Source: Pedobacter fastidiosus
Lineage (GTDB): Bacteria; Bacteroidota; Bacteroidia; Sphingobacteriales; Sphingobacteriaceae
Direction of reading: 5' to 3'
NCBI RefSeq assembly: GCF_014306625.1
Contig: NZ_JACRYL010000004.1
Span: 208,563-272,562 of the forward strand
DNA: 64,000 nt
Shown in pieces: positions 17,660 to 25,638 of the stretch (position 1 is the stretch's first letter; each line of letters begins with the position of its first letter). Below the pieces are notes generated by a model. The model had not been told where the DNA came from. It searched no databases and saw only the letters and a list, made by a program, of their open reading frames with translations. Made by a program: the position numbers and the translations under genes.

Positions 17660-18910
17660 ATGAACATATTAAAATTTTTCACAGCAGGCAGTGTAGATGA
17701 TGGTAAGAGTACCTTAATCGGTCGTTTGTTGTATGATACAGATTCCATTTTAGCCGATCAGTTAGAAGCTTTACAAAGTTCTAATCGTAAAAACGATGAT
17801 GGTACAATAGATTTAGCAATCCTTACTGATGGCTTAAGGGCCGAACGGGAGCAAGGAATTACCATAGATGTTGCTTACAAATATTTTCAAACGGATAAAC
17901 GTAAGTTTATTATTGCAGATACTCCTGGACATATCCAGTACACCAGAAACATGGTTACAGGTGCATCTACGGCAAACTTGGCGATCATTTTAGTGGATGC
18001 TAGAAACGGTGTTGTAGAGCAAACCATCCGCCATTCTTATTTGGTCTCTTTATTGGGGATTAAACACGTTGTAGTTTGTATTAATAAAATGGATATGGTT
18101 GATTATAGTGAATCTGTTTACACCACCATAATCGACAAATACAAAATTCTGGCACAGCAACTTAAGCTTAAAGATGTAACCTACATTCCGGTTAGCGCAC
18201 TTAAAGGCGATAACATTGTTCAACTTTCAGAGCGGATGGCTTGGTATGAGGGAGAAAGTTTATTACACTTTTTGGAAAAGGTAGATACCGATAATCTTGA
18301 TAAATCTCAATTGGCAAGGATGCCTGTTCAGTGGGTTATACGCCCTCAAACGAAAGCTTTACATGATTATCGCGGATATGCAGGTCGGGTTTTAAGTGGA
18401 ACATTTAAATTGAACGACAAAGTAACCGTTCTGCCTTCAGGAGCAAGTTCAACTGTAGAAAAAATTGAGTTTTTCGATCAATCTCCAGAGATCGCTCATG
18501 CTGGTCAATCCGTTATTCTCCATTTAAAAGATGATGTAGATATTAGTCGCGGAGATACTATTGTAAATGCTTCGGCTTTGCCACAAGAATCAAAGTTGAT
18601 TGAGGCCGATTTATGTTGGATGGATGGAAGGGCTTTGGATACTTCAATCATGTATTTAATTCAGCATAACAGTAAAACAACAAAATGTAAAATCAGCGAA
18701 ATCCTTCATAAAGTGGATATTAATACTTTAGAAAAACATCAAGCTGAAGAATTTAAATTAAATGATATTGGCCGTGTGATTATCAAAACGGCTGATGCTT
18801 TGGCTTTTGATTTATACGATGATAACCGTGCAAATGGATCTGCAATTTTAATTGATAGTCGTACAAACTTAACTGTAGGTGCACTTATGTTTAGAGCGGC
18901 AGTAGAATAG
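17660..18910 (+). CDS. cysN: Sulfate adenylyltransferase subunit 1 (GTPase)
   Basis: A 416-residue translation-factor-like GTPase that couples GTP hydrolysis to APS formation with CysD. G1 is AGSVDDGKSTLIG near the N-terminus, G3 is DTPGH at about residue 91, and G4 is NKMD at about 146. Two beta-barrel domains follow, as in EF-Tu relatives. There is no C-terminal APS kinase extension such as in NodQ, so the pathway probably goes directly from APS to sulfite through the [4Fe-4S] reductase encoded upstream. It is the last gene of the sulfur operon; hairpins and a strong terminator lie downstream. Confidence 0.95.
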   Translation: MNILKFFTAGSVDDGKSTLIGRLLYDTDSILADQLEALQSSNRKNDDGTIDLAILTDGLRAEREQGITIDVAYKYFQTDKRKFIIADTPGHIQYTRNMVTGASTANLAIILVDARNGVVEQTIRHSYLVSLLGIKHVVVCINKMDMVDYSESVYTTIIDKYKILAQQLKLKDVTYIPVSALKGDNIVQLSERMAWYEGESLLHFLEKVDTDNLDKSQLARMPVQWVIRPQTKALHDYRGYAGRVLSGTFKLNDKVTVLPSGASSTVEKIEFFDQSPEIAHAGQSVILHLKDDVDISRGDTIVNASALPQESKLIEADLCWMDGRALDTSIMYLIQHNSKTTKCKISEILHKVDINTLEKHQAEEFKLNDIGRVIIKTADALAFDLYDDNRANGSAILIDSRTNLTVGALMFRAAVE

Positions 18911-18987
18911 TAAATATATTATAGGTGATGTGAGATGGAAGATGTTTTTGGCAAAACCCTAGAGAACCACAACCAAATATAATAATG

Positions 18988-19037
18988 AGAACTCTAGATT
19001 TTTAAATTTAGAGTGAAAGATCCAGAGGAGTTCTTTT
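18988..19037 (+). other. Nested or competing hairpins downstream of cysN
   Basis: AGAACTC (18988-18994) pairs with GAGTTCT (19028-19034), followed by TTT. An inner hairpin TAGATTT-TT-AAATTTA (18995-19010) fits inside it. Alternatively ACTCTA (18991-18996) can pair with TAGAGT (19009-19014), which would break the outer stem. This may just be a weak first terminator ahead of the strong one at 19051. Confidence 0.45.
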
Positions 19038-19050
19038 GGTACAATTTCAG

Positions 19051-19080
19051 CGGGGCATCGGAAACGATAGCCCCGTTTTT
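19051..19080 (+). terminator. Terminator of the sulfur operon
   Basis: CGGGGC then ATCG, a GAAA tetraloop, CGAT, a bulged A, and GCCCCG run into TTTTT. The ten-pair GC-rich stem is the strongest terminator in this part of the window and lies 140 nt after the cysN stop. Confidence 0.92.
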
Positions 19081-19231
19081 CTTTAAAGGTTGTTGATGCC
19101 TTATTTTAATTTACCAGTTTAAGTCCAAAAAATAATATCCTGATGCAGGAATTATCTTATGGAAACGATTAAAAATTATCATCGTGTTAGTACATTAGAA
19201 ATAACAAATCAAAATCTCTAAAAATTAAACC

Positions 19232-19702
19232 ATGAAAAGAAGTATAATTTACCTTGCACTAATCTCCATTCCTTTTGTATTTGCTTGTAATCAAAGTAAT
19301 AAATCTAGCGCTGATTCAGCTGAAAAAAGTGATTCAGTAACAAACCAAACCTGTTATGCCTCTTCATTCGAAAAGGATAGTGCTGCTATGATTGTTAAAA
19401 CATATTCATCTGGTAGAGTAAAAGGATCATTGTTAATTAAATACGGGAGTAAACCTGAAAACAATGGATTAATAGAAGGCAATTTTAAAGGCGATACACT
19501 TTACGTTAACTATAGATTCAATACTGGGGGAGATACTACAAACGTTTTTACAAATCCATTAGCCTTTTTAAAGAAGGATGGAAAGCTTATAATGGGCGTA
19601 GGACAGATTGAAACGACTTTAGGTCGATCGTATTTTGTGAAAGGAAAGCCGATTAACTACGTGGCTGGAAAGTTTACTTTTAATGAAGTAAATTGTAAGT
19701 AA
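19232..19702 (+). CDS. Putative lipoprotein, function unknown
   Basis: A 156-residue protein with a signal peptide and Cys at about residue 19 (FVFAC), then a Ser/Asp/Asn-rich linker typical of surface-tethered lipoproteins. The remainder looks beta-rich, with only two more Cys (NQTCYAS and the C-terminal VNCK). I do not recognise the family. It stands alone between the sulfur-operon terminator and the MarR-type operator. Confidence 0.65.
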   Translation: MKRSIIYLALISIPFVFACNQSNKSSADSAEKSDSVTNQTCYASSFEKDSAAMIVKTYSSGRVKGSLLIKYGSKPENNGLIEGNFKGDTLYVNYRFNTGGDTTNVFTNPLAFLKKDGKLIMGVGQIETTLGRSYFVKGKPINYVAGKFTFNEVNCK

Positions 19703-19764
19703 ATAAACTATAATATAGATTTTCTTGCTTTAAAAAAGCTTTTGTAAATTTTTTTTAAAATTTA

Positions 19765-19796
19765 TTTGCATATAATAAGTATACTTATTATAATTG
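19765..19796 (+). promoter_or_regulatory. Promoter with 22-bp perfect palindrome, probable MarR operator
   Basis: TTTG at 19765-19768 and TATAATTG at 19789-19796 form a Bacteroidota promoter with a 20-nt spacer; the -7 box differs from TAnnTTTG at one base. A perfect 22-bp palindrome at 19771-19792, with half-site TATAATAAGTA, fills the spacer and overlaps the -7 box. Binding there would block RNA polymerase. The operon it drives ends in a MarR-family gene, so autorepression is the likely logic. Confidence 0.75.
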
Positions 19797-19816
19797 TACA
19801 TATAATTTAAAACGAT

Positions 19817-20236
19817 ATGATACAAAGAACATTTTCAACCACGACAAGCATGATTACCAAAAAGCAAATTTGGAATTTAATGTCAAACGTAGACCAATGG
19901 AAAAATTGGGATACTTCAGTAGAAAAATCAGAGCTGAAAGGCAATTTTGAAACTGGATCAACTTTTTTATTTAAGCCAAAGGGCGGGCCTAATGTTAATA
20001 TCAAACTTATAAAAGTATTACCATATGCTTATTTTAAAGATGAAACTGTTTTTCCTTTAGCAAAAATGAACGGGGAGCATTGGTATGAGGAAACCCCGGA
20101 TGGATTAAAAATTACGGTGACAATGACTATGAGAGGAGCATTGTCTTTTCTATGGAATAAAATAGTAATGAAAGGAATTGTAGCGCAATTAGAAAGCGAT
20201 ATACTTTTACAAATAAATAGTGCAGCGAAAAATTAA
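19817..20236 (+). CDS. SRPBCC (START-like, polyketide cyclase) family protein, copy 1
   Basis: A 139-residue single-domain protein of the SRPBCC helix-grip fold. The opening (QIWNLMSNVDQWKNWDTSVEKSEL) and the downstream GSTFLFKPKGG are typical of this group, which binds small hydrophobic ligands in a central cavity. No signal peptide, so cytoplasmic. It heads the MarR-controlled operon and is followed after 12 nt by a paralogue identical at 120 of 139 positions. The ligand and any catalytic activity cannot be read from the sequence. Confidence 0.8.
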   Translation: MIQRTFSTTTSMITKKQIWNLMSNVDQWKNWDTSVEKSELKGNFETGSTFLFKPKGGPNVNIKLIKVLPYAYFKDETVFPLAKMNGEHWYEETPDGLKITVTMTMRGALSFLWNKIVMKGIVAQLESDILLQINSAAKN

Positions 20237-20248
20237 AACTTAGAAATC

Positions 20249-20668
20249 ATGATACAAAAAACATTTTCAGTAACAACAAAAGAGGTAAATAAAGAACAAA
20301 TTTGGAAATTAATGTCAAATGTAAACCAATGGAAAAATTGGGATACCTCAGTAGAAAAATCAGAGTTGAAAGGCAATTTCGAAACTGGGTCACATTTTCT
20401 ATTCAAGCCAAAAGGTGGACCAGATATTAATATTAAACTTATAGAAGTGATACCCTATGCTTATTTTAAAGATGAAACTGTTTTTCCATTGGCGAAAATG
20501 AACGGGGAGCACTGGTATGAGGAAACTGCTGACGGATTAAAAATAACTATAACAATGACCATGAGGGGAGTACTATCTTTTTTATGGAATAAAATAGTGA
20601 TGAAGGGAATTGTAGCACAATTGGAAAGCGATATACTTTTACAAATAAAAAACGCAGCGAAAAACTAA
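20249..20668 (+). CDS. SRPBCC (START-like) family protein, copy 2
   Basis: Tandem paralogue of the preceding gene, also 139 residues. Most of the 19 differences lie in the first 26 residues and at residues 49-68, while the core (WYEET to the C-terminus) is almost unchanged. This suggests a recent duplication. Same fold and expected cytoplasmic ligand binding as copy 1. The stop codon is 1 nt from the EVE gene start, so the genes are co-transcribed. Confidence 0.8.
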   Translation: MIQKTFSVTTKEVNKEQIWKLMSNVNQWKNWDTSVEKSELKGNFETGSHFLFKPKGGPDINIKLIEVIPYAYFKDETVFPLAKMNGEHWYEETADGLKITITMTMRGVLSFLWNKIVMKGIVAQLESDILLQIKNAAKN

Positions 20669-20669
20669 A

Positions 20670-21104
20670 ATGGAACATAACGAAAGATATTGGATAGTTG
20701 TAGCTTCAAAAGATCACGTTAAAAGAGGCATAGATGGAGGTTTTATGCAAGCTAATCATGGTAAACTGCCTCCATTAAAGAGATTAAAGGAAAATGATTG
20801 GGTAATTTTCTACTCATCAAAAAAAATAATGGAAACTGCAGATAAATGTCAGGCGTTTACGGCAATTGGAAAAGTTAAAGCTGAGGAGCCTTATCTTGTT
20901 AACGTTTCAGAAAATTTTAAACCTTATAGGAGGAATATAAATTTTTTCCATTGCGATGAAGTTTCGATATTGCCGCTGGTTGCCGATCTTGAATTTATTG
21001 AAAATAAAAAATCTTGGGGATATCCTTTTAGATTTGGATTTTTCGAGATCAAGAAACCGGATTTTGATTTAATTAGTAAAAAAATGATGGAAAATGTCAG
21101 ATAA
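20670..21104 (+). CDS. EVE-domain protein (UPF0310 type)
   Basis: A 144-residue protein almost entirely made of an EVE domain, related to PUA and YTH folds. Landmark segments are YWIVVASKDHVKRG, GGFMQANHGK, PPLKRLKENDWVIFYS and the late SWGYPFRFGFFEI. EVE domains are thought to read modified nucleobases, but no partner nuclease or methylase is encoded here. It lies in the MarR operon, overlapping the MarR gene by 11 nt, which suggests coupled translation. Function in this context is unknown. Confidence 0.88.
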   Translation: MEHNERYWIVVASKDHVKRGIDGGFMQANHGKLPPLKRLKENDWVIFYSSKKIMETADKCQAFTAIGKVKAEEPYLVNVSENFKPYRRNINFFHCDEVSILPLVADLEFIENKKSWGYPFRFGFFEIKKPDFDLISKKMMENVR

Positions 21105-21546
21105 AAATTTTAGTGTCAAAAATGCTGATGATAGCTCAGGGTTTTTGCTTTGGCAAGTCACAGCACTTTGGCAACGCGGAATAAAAAAGGCCTTAAACGT
21201 ACATAACCTTACACATTCTCAATTTGTGCTATTGGCTAGCTTGCTTTGGCTCTCGCGTCAAAGTGAAGAGGTAACACAAATTGATTTATCGGCACACAGT
21301 AAAATCGACCCGATGACAACCTCTACTGTTTTACGAACTTTACAAACCAAAAAATTTCTGAAACGCAAAGAACACGTTACTGATACGAGAGCCAAAGTAA
21401 TTGAACTTACTGATGAAGGTGCTAGTGTGACTAAAGTTGCGCTGAAAACTGTAGAAAAATTTGATTCTGATTTTTTCTCTACGCTTGGGGAAGGCCAAAA
21501 GGATTTTAATAAAATTGTGCTCAATCTAATTTCCAAAAATAAATAA
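21094..21546 (+). CDS. MarR-family transcriptional regulator
   Basis: A 150-residue winged-helix repressor. The helix-turn-helix lies at about residues 50-95 (QIDLSAHSKIDPMTTSTVLRTLQTKKFL) and the wing carries the family signature DTRAKVIELTDEG. The first and last helices make the dimer interface. It is the last gene of the SRPBCC-SRPBCC-EVE-MarR operon and probably binds the 22-bp palindrome at 19771-19792. The ligand is unknown; a small hydrophobic molecule also bound by the SRPBCC proteins is one possibility. Confidence 0.9.
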   Translation: MSDKNFSVKNADDSSGFLLWQVTALWQRGIKKALNVHNLTHSQFVLLASLLWLSRQSEEVTQIDLSAHSKIDPMTTSTVLRTLQTKKFLKRKEHVTDTRAKVIELTDEGASVTKVALKTVEKFDSDFFSTLGEGQKDFNKIVLNLISKNK

Positions 21547-21634
21547 ACTAAATCTGTTAATCGTTGGCAACAGCGAGTGCCATTTAAGGCTATTAATTGA
21601 AAAAATCACAATAAGTAAAAATATTTTAAAATAA

Positions 21635-21667
21635 ATTACTACAATTCCTATAGACTTTATATATTTG
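21635..21667 (+). promoter_or_regulatory. Promoter of the second SUMT gene, twin of the sulfite reductase promoter
   Basis: Ends in TATATTTG (21660-21667), an exact TAnnTTTG box, and matches 30 of 33 bases of the block at 10775-10807. The conserved part extends well upstream of the -7 box, so it is more than a core promoter; a shared regulator site is inferred. The leader here is only about 35 nt and has no Cys-rich ORF or terminator. Confidence 0.65.
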
Positions 21668-21707
21668 TTTAATTAATAAGAATTATAACGAGCTAATATT
21701 TTCTGTC

Positions 21708-22502
21708 ATGATTTTAAATAAAGTAGAAAAAGCGAACATTGAACCAAGAATTACACTAATAGGAGCGGGTCCTGGTGATCCTGATTTATTTAGTTTAAAA
21801 GGTGTTAAAGCATTAAAAACAGCTGATGTTGTTTTATACGATGCAAATGTGAACGAAGCTTTATTGTGTCATGCTCCAGATGGGATTCCGAAAGTTTACG
21901 TTGGTAAACGCACTGATGATGAAGATTTCTCGCAAGATGCGGTAAACAAGCTAATTGTAGATTATGCTTTAAACTATGGTCATGTGGTTCGTTTAAAAAG
22001 TGGAGATCCATTTTTCTTTGCTAAAGGCTATGAAGAAATAGATGCTGCAGAATCTTACAGCATCCCAACTGAAATTATTCCGGGTATTTCTAGTGCGACT
22101 GGTGCGCCAAGTTTACAGAAAATCCCAATGATTTATAAAGACTTAAGCGAAAGTTTTTGGGCAGTTACCGGTACAAATTCAAGAGGAGAAATATCAGAAG
22201 ATTTATATATCGCGGCTAAAACTAAGGCTACAATTGTTGTTTTAAACGGAATTGAAAAAGTGGCAGAAATTGCTGCAATCTTTCAAGGAGAAAATAAAGG
22301 CTTACTACCTGTCGCAGTAATTCAAAACGGATCTTCACCAGATGAAAAAATTGCTATCGGCATTGTAGATACCATTGCAGAAATTGTTGCCGATAAAAAA
22401 ATAAATGCTCCAGCATTATTGGTTTTTGGCGATGTAGTTTCGTTACATCCGCAGTTTCAACCCATCAGAGATTTTTACGAAGTTATTGCTAATGAATATT
22501 AA
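21708..22502 (+). CDS. Divergent SUMT paralogue, activity uncertain
   Basis: A 264-residue relative of uroporphyrinogen-III methyltransferase, collinear with the copy at 13172. The SAM-site start GAGPGDPDLFSLKG is kept, as is IIPGISSA. Conserved positions are changed, however: VRLKGGDPFVFGRG of the first copy becomes VRLKSGDPFFFAKG, and PVTHRG becomes PMIYKD. These lie around the tetrapyrrole and SAM pockets, so substrate or activity may differ. It is driven by the same promoter block as the sulfite reductase operon, which suggests a function tied to sulfur or siroheme status. It is a single-gene unit followed by a terminator. Confidence 0.8.
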   Translation: MILNKVEKANIEPRITLIGAGPGDPDLFSLKGVKALKTADVVLYDANVNEALLCHAPDGIPKVYVGKRTDDEDFSQDAVNKLIVDYALNYGHVVRLKSGDPFFFAKGYEEIDAAESYSIPTEIIPGISSATGAPSLQKIPMIYKDLSESFWAVTGTNSRGEISEDLYIAAKTKATIVVLNGIEKVAEIAAIFQGENKGLLPVAVIQNGSSPDEKIAIGIVDTIAEIVADKKINAPALLVFGDVVSLHPQFQPIRDFYEVIANEY

Positions 22503-22548
22503 GGTGTAATCAACCTAATCTAAACCACATATATTTGTTTTGTTGTTG

Positions 22549-22579
22549 AAACCGCTGGCGAAAGTTTAGCGGTTTTTTT
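22549..22579 (+). terminator. Terminator after the second SUMT gene
   Basis: AAACCGCT (22549-22556) pairs with AGCGGTTT (22568-22575) across an 11-nt loop, followed by a seven-T run that begins inside the stem. Confidence 0.85.
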
Positions 22580-22891
22580 GCGTTTGGGAAGTTTCCCGCA
22601 GATTACGCTGATTTAAATGTGATATGAGCAAGCTTTTGTTTTTAAGCCTGATTGAAACGGCAGCCACCAATTTTTCTATTGGTGCTACAGTGCAAAGCAG
22701 GGCTGTAATCTGCCACAAAGTGATGACCTTACGCTTTCAGAAAAAAATTGGCCTAATTATTTATTAAGTCTTAATTCTTCCAAAAAATTCTAAATCGAAG
22801 AGAAAAACCACTCTTCAAAATTTAATATTCTAATATTTCCAAATCAGAAAACAATTACTAACTTAACGAAGTTATCTACACCAAATATTTG
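22580..22891. other. Gene-free stretch before glgA with small repeats
   Basis: No convincing gene. A hairpin CACCAAT/ATTGGTG lies at about 22655-22675. A 20-nt word (TTTGTTTTTAAGCCTGATTG, about 22635-22654) reappears inverted at about 25814-25834, so the two copies flank glgA-glgC. No clear TAnnTTTG promoter was seen, although glgA must be transcribed from here. Confidence 0.5.
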
Positions 22892-24304
22892 ATGGAAATT
22901 ATACATGTTAGTGCCGAGTGTTACCCTGTTGCAAAAGTTGGCGGTTTGGCCGACGTGGTAGGGGCTTTACCGAAATATCAAAATAAGTTAGGCCACATTG
23001 CCAAAGTGGTTGTTCCTGCATACGATACCAAATTTATCCGCGAAAATGATTTCGAGGTAACTTACGATGCTTGGGCAAATTATGGCAATAATCACTTCCA
23101 ATTTCGTGTGTTTAAAGAGAAAACCAATAAGCTTGGTTTTGATTTATATATCGTTCATATTCAAGGTTTAACAGATAGACCAAATGTTTATGGTTACGCT
23201 GATGATACCGAGAGATTTATTGCTTTTCAAATTGCTGTTTTAGACTGGATTGTACAATGGGAGCATCGTCCGGATGTAATTCATTGTCATGATCACCATA
23301 CTGGCTTGATTCCTTTCATGGTTACAAATTCAGTAAAGTACGCAACTATCAGTACCGTTCCAACGGTTTTAACCATTCATAATGCACAATACCAAGGGCA
23401 GTTTGGATGGGATAAATTATACTACTTACCCGCTTTCGATTTATGGAAATCTGGTTTGCTAGAATGGGATAAAGACATAAATCCATTAGCATCTGCAATT
23501 AAATGTGCCTGGAGAGTAACCACAGTTTCGCCAAGTTACTTGGAAGAAATGATGAATAATGCTCGTGGATTGGAAAGTTTATTGCGGCAAGAGAGATATA
23601 AATGTGTTGGGATTTTGAACGGTATTGATACCGAAGTCTGGAATCCGGAAACCGACCCAATGCTTGGAAAAAGTTACAATATTAAAACAGTTGAAGCAGG
23701 TAAATTAGCAAACAAAACGGCGCTTTGCAATGTTTTTCAATTAGATCCATCTAAGCCATTATTTACTTTTATTGGTAGATTGGTAGATGAAAAAGGAGCG
23801 GATTTACTGCCTGATATTTTCTACACTGCGCTACAGCAACACGGCGATAATATCAATGTGTTGGTTTTAGGCTCTGGCGACAATTGGGTTGAAGGAAGAT
23901 TGAATCAGCTTAAAGATATTTTCGGTGGAAAATACAACGCATACATTGGTTATAACGAGCAAGTTTCGCATGAGATGTATGCTGGTGCAGATTTTCTCTT
24001 AATGCCATCAAGGGTGGAACCTTGTGGTTTGAATCAGCTTTATGCATTAAGATATGGAACAGTTCCTATTGTGCGTAGAGTTGGTGGTTTGAAAGATACA
24101 GTTGTAGATATTGGCGATGGAGGCTTTGGAATTTGTCATGATCAAACCAGTATTTGGGATGTTACCCACGCCATAAACAGATCAATAGAATTATATAACG
24201 ACAAAAAGAAATTTAAAGCGGTGCGAAAAACAATGATGAAAATAGATCATTCTTGGGACAGGGCAGCGCTAAATTATACAGAATTATACCAAATATTAAA
24301 ATAA
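22892..24304 (+). CDS. glgA: Glycogen (starch) synthase, GT5
   Basis: A 470-residue glycosyltransferase that extends alpha-1,4-glucan from ADP-glucose in the cytoplasm. KVGGLADVVG near the N-terminus is the ADP-glucose-binding KxGG loop. The C-terminal Rossmann half has SRVEPCGLNQLYALRYG with the conserved Glu and Cys. I chose ATG 22892; a TTG lies one codon upstream. It precedes glgC by 10 nt, forming a two-gene glycogen-synthesis operon. No branching enzyme or phosphorylase is in the window. Confidence 0.95.
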   Translation: MEIIHVSAECYPVAKVGGLADVVGALPKYQNKLGHIAKVVVPAYDTKFIRENDFEVTYDAWANYGNNHFQFRVFKEKTNKLGFDLYIVHIQGLTDRPNVYGYADDTERFIAFQIAVLDWIVQWEHRPDVIHCHDHHTGLIPFMVTNSVKYATISTVPTVLTIHNAQYQGQFGWDKLYYLPAFDLWKSGLLEWDKDINPLASAIKCAWRVTTVSPSYLEEMMNNARGLESLLRQERYKCVGILNGIDTEVWNPETDPMLGKSYNIKTVEAGKLANKTALCNVFQLDPSKPLFTFIGRLVDEKGADLLPDIFYTALQQHGDNINVLVLGSGDNWVEGRLNQLKDIFGGKYNAYIGYNEQVSHEMYAGADFLLMPSRVEPCGLNQLYALRYGTVPIVRRVGGLKDTVVDIGDGGFGICHDQTSIWDVTHAINRSIELYNDKKKFKAVRKTMMKIDHSWDRAALNYTELYQILK

Positions 24305-24314
24305 GCTTAAACGT

Positions 24315-25583
24315 ATGACTGACAAAGTTTTAGGCGTTATCCTCGGCGGTGGCCAAGGCTCTAGATTATCGCCATTAACACAAACACGATCTAAACCTGC
24401 AGTACCAATTGCTGGTAAATATCGCCTTGTAGACATCCCAATTTCTAATTGCCTAAATTCTGGCATACATAGGATGTTTGTGTTAACACAGTTCAATTCA
24501 GCATCCCTAAATAAACACATTAAAAACACCTATCACTTTAGCCATTTTAGTACGGCTTTTGTTGATATTTTGGCGGCTGAGCAAACTGTACAAAACTCGG
24601 GTTGGTTCCAAGGAACTGCTGATGCAGTTAGGCAATGTATGCACCACATTGTTTCGCATGAATTCGATTATATTTTAATTCTCTCTGGAGATCAATTGTA
24701 TCAAATGGATTTTAAAGATATGATTGAAAAACATATCGAAGCCAATGCAGAAATTACCATTGCAACCATTCCGGTAACGGCAAAGGATGCAACTGATTTT
24801 GGTATTTTAAAAGCAGATGAAGAAAATATGATTACTTCATTTATCGAAAAACCAAAAACAGGATTAGATGAATGGATTTCGGATACAGGCGAAGAAATGC
24901 AAAGTGAAGGACGTAACTTCTTGGCTTCTATGGGTATTTATGTTTTCAATCGCCAATACTTAATCAATATTCTGAATGAAAATGAAGAAGAAAAGGATTT
25001 TGGTAAAGAAATTTTACCTAGAGCAATTGAGCAAAGTAGAGTTTTAAGCTATCAATACGAAGGTTACTGGACGGATATTGGTAACATATCTTCGTTCTTT
25101 GAAGCCAATTTGGGCTTAACCGATGAATTGCCAAAATTCAATATGTTCGATAGTAATCATACTATTTTTACTAGAGCAAGGATGCTTCCTCCATCTAAAA
25201 TTTCGGGCACTACTTTAGAGAAAACGATTATAGCCGAGGGCTGTATTATCCAAGCCAGTAGAGTGGAACATGCTGTTTTAGGGATCAGATCTAGAATAGG
25301 TAAGCACACCGTAATTACCAATGCTTACATAATGGGAAGCGATCGTTATCAAACTTTGGAAGAAATACGATCTGAAACTGATGCTGGTCATTCGTTAATT
25401 GGAATCGGCGATCGTTGTTACATCAATAACGCCATTATTGATAAAAATTGCAGTATCGGTAACGATGTAAAAATTAATGGAGGTCCACATTTAGAAGATG
25501 GCGATTTTGAACTTTATGCTGTAAAAGATGGCATCGTAGTAATAAAAAAAGGAGCAGTTTTGCCAAGTGGAACTGTAATTTAA
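24315..25583 (+). CDS. glgC: Glucose-1-phosphate adenylyltransferase
   Basis: A 422-residue ADP-glucose pyrophosphorylase that makes the donor used by GlgA. The N-terminal nucleotidyltransferase domain begins with LGGGQGSRLSPLTQTRSKPAVP, and the substrate-binding segments GTADAVRQ and FIEKPK follow. The C-terminal part (about 290-422) is a left-handed beta-helix of hexapeptide repeats involved in oligomerisation and allostery. It is co-transcribed with glgA and followed by a terminator. Regulation by metabolites is usual for the family but not determinable here. Confidence 0.95.
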   Translation: MTDKVLGVILGGGQGSRLSPLTQTRSKPAVPIAGKYRLVDIPISNCLNSGIHRMFVLTQFNSASLNKHIKNTYHFSHFSTAFVDILAAEQTVQNSGWFQGTADAVRQCMHHIVSHEFDYILILSGDQLYQMDFKDMIEKHIEANAEITIATIPVTAKDATDFGILKADEENMITSFIEKPKTGLDEWISDTGEEMQSEGRNFLASMGIYVFNRQYLINILNENEEEKDFGKEILPRAIEQSRVLSYQYEGYWTDIGNISSFFEANLGLTDELPKFNMFDSNHTIFTRARMLPPSKISGTTLEKTIIAEGCIIQASRVEHAVLGIRSRIGKHTVITNAYIMGSDRYQTLEEIRSETDAGHSLIGIGDRCYINNAIIDKNCSIGNDVKINGGPHLEDGDFELYAVKDGIVVIKKGAVLPSGTVI

Positions 25584-25607
25584 GATAATCATTATCATTA
25601 ACTAGAG

Positions 25608-25638
25608 CCAGTTTAGATTTTTCTAAACTGGTTTTTTT
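25608..25638 (+). terminator. Terminator of the glgA-glgC operon
   Basis: CCAGTTTAG (25608-25616) pairs with CTAAACTGG (25623-25631) across a 6-nt loop and leads into seven T residues. Confidence 0.92.

Noticed and set aside
17660..18910. A CysC (APS kinase) fusion on CysN, making PAPS the intermediate.
   Set aside because: CysN ends at 416 residues with no kinase P-loop, and the reductase has the APS-type cluster Cys set.
19159..19221. A 20-codon frame (METIKNYHRVS...) before the lipoprotein at 19232.
   Set aside because: Its start resembles N-termini of some Bacteroidota regulators, but it stops after 20 codons and nothing continues it in other frames, so it cannot be supported as a gene or remnant.
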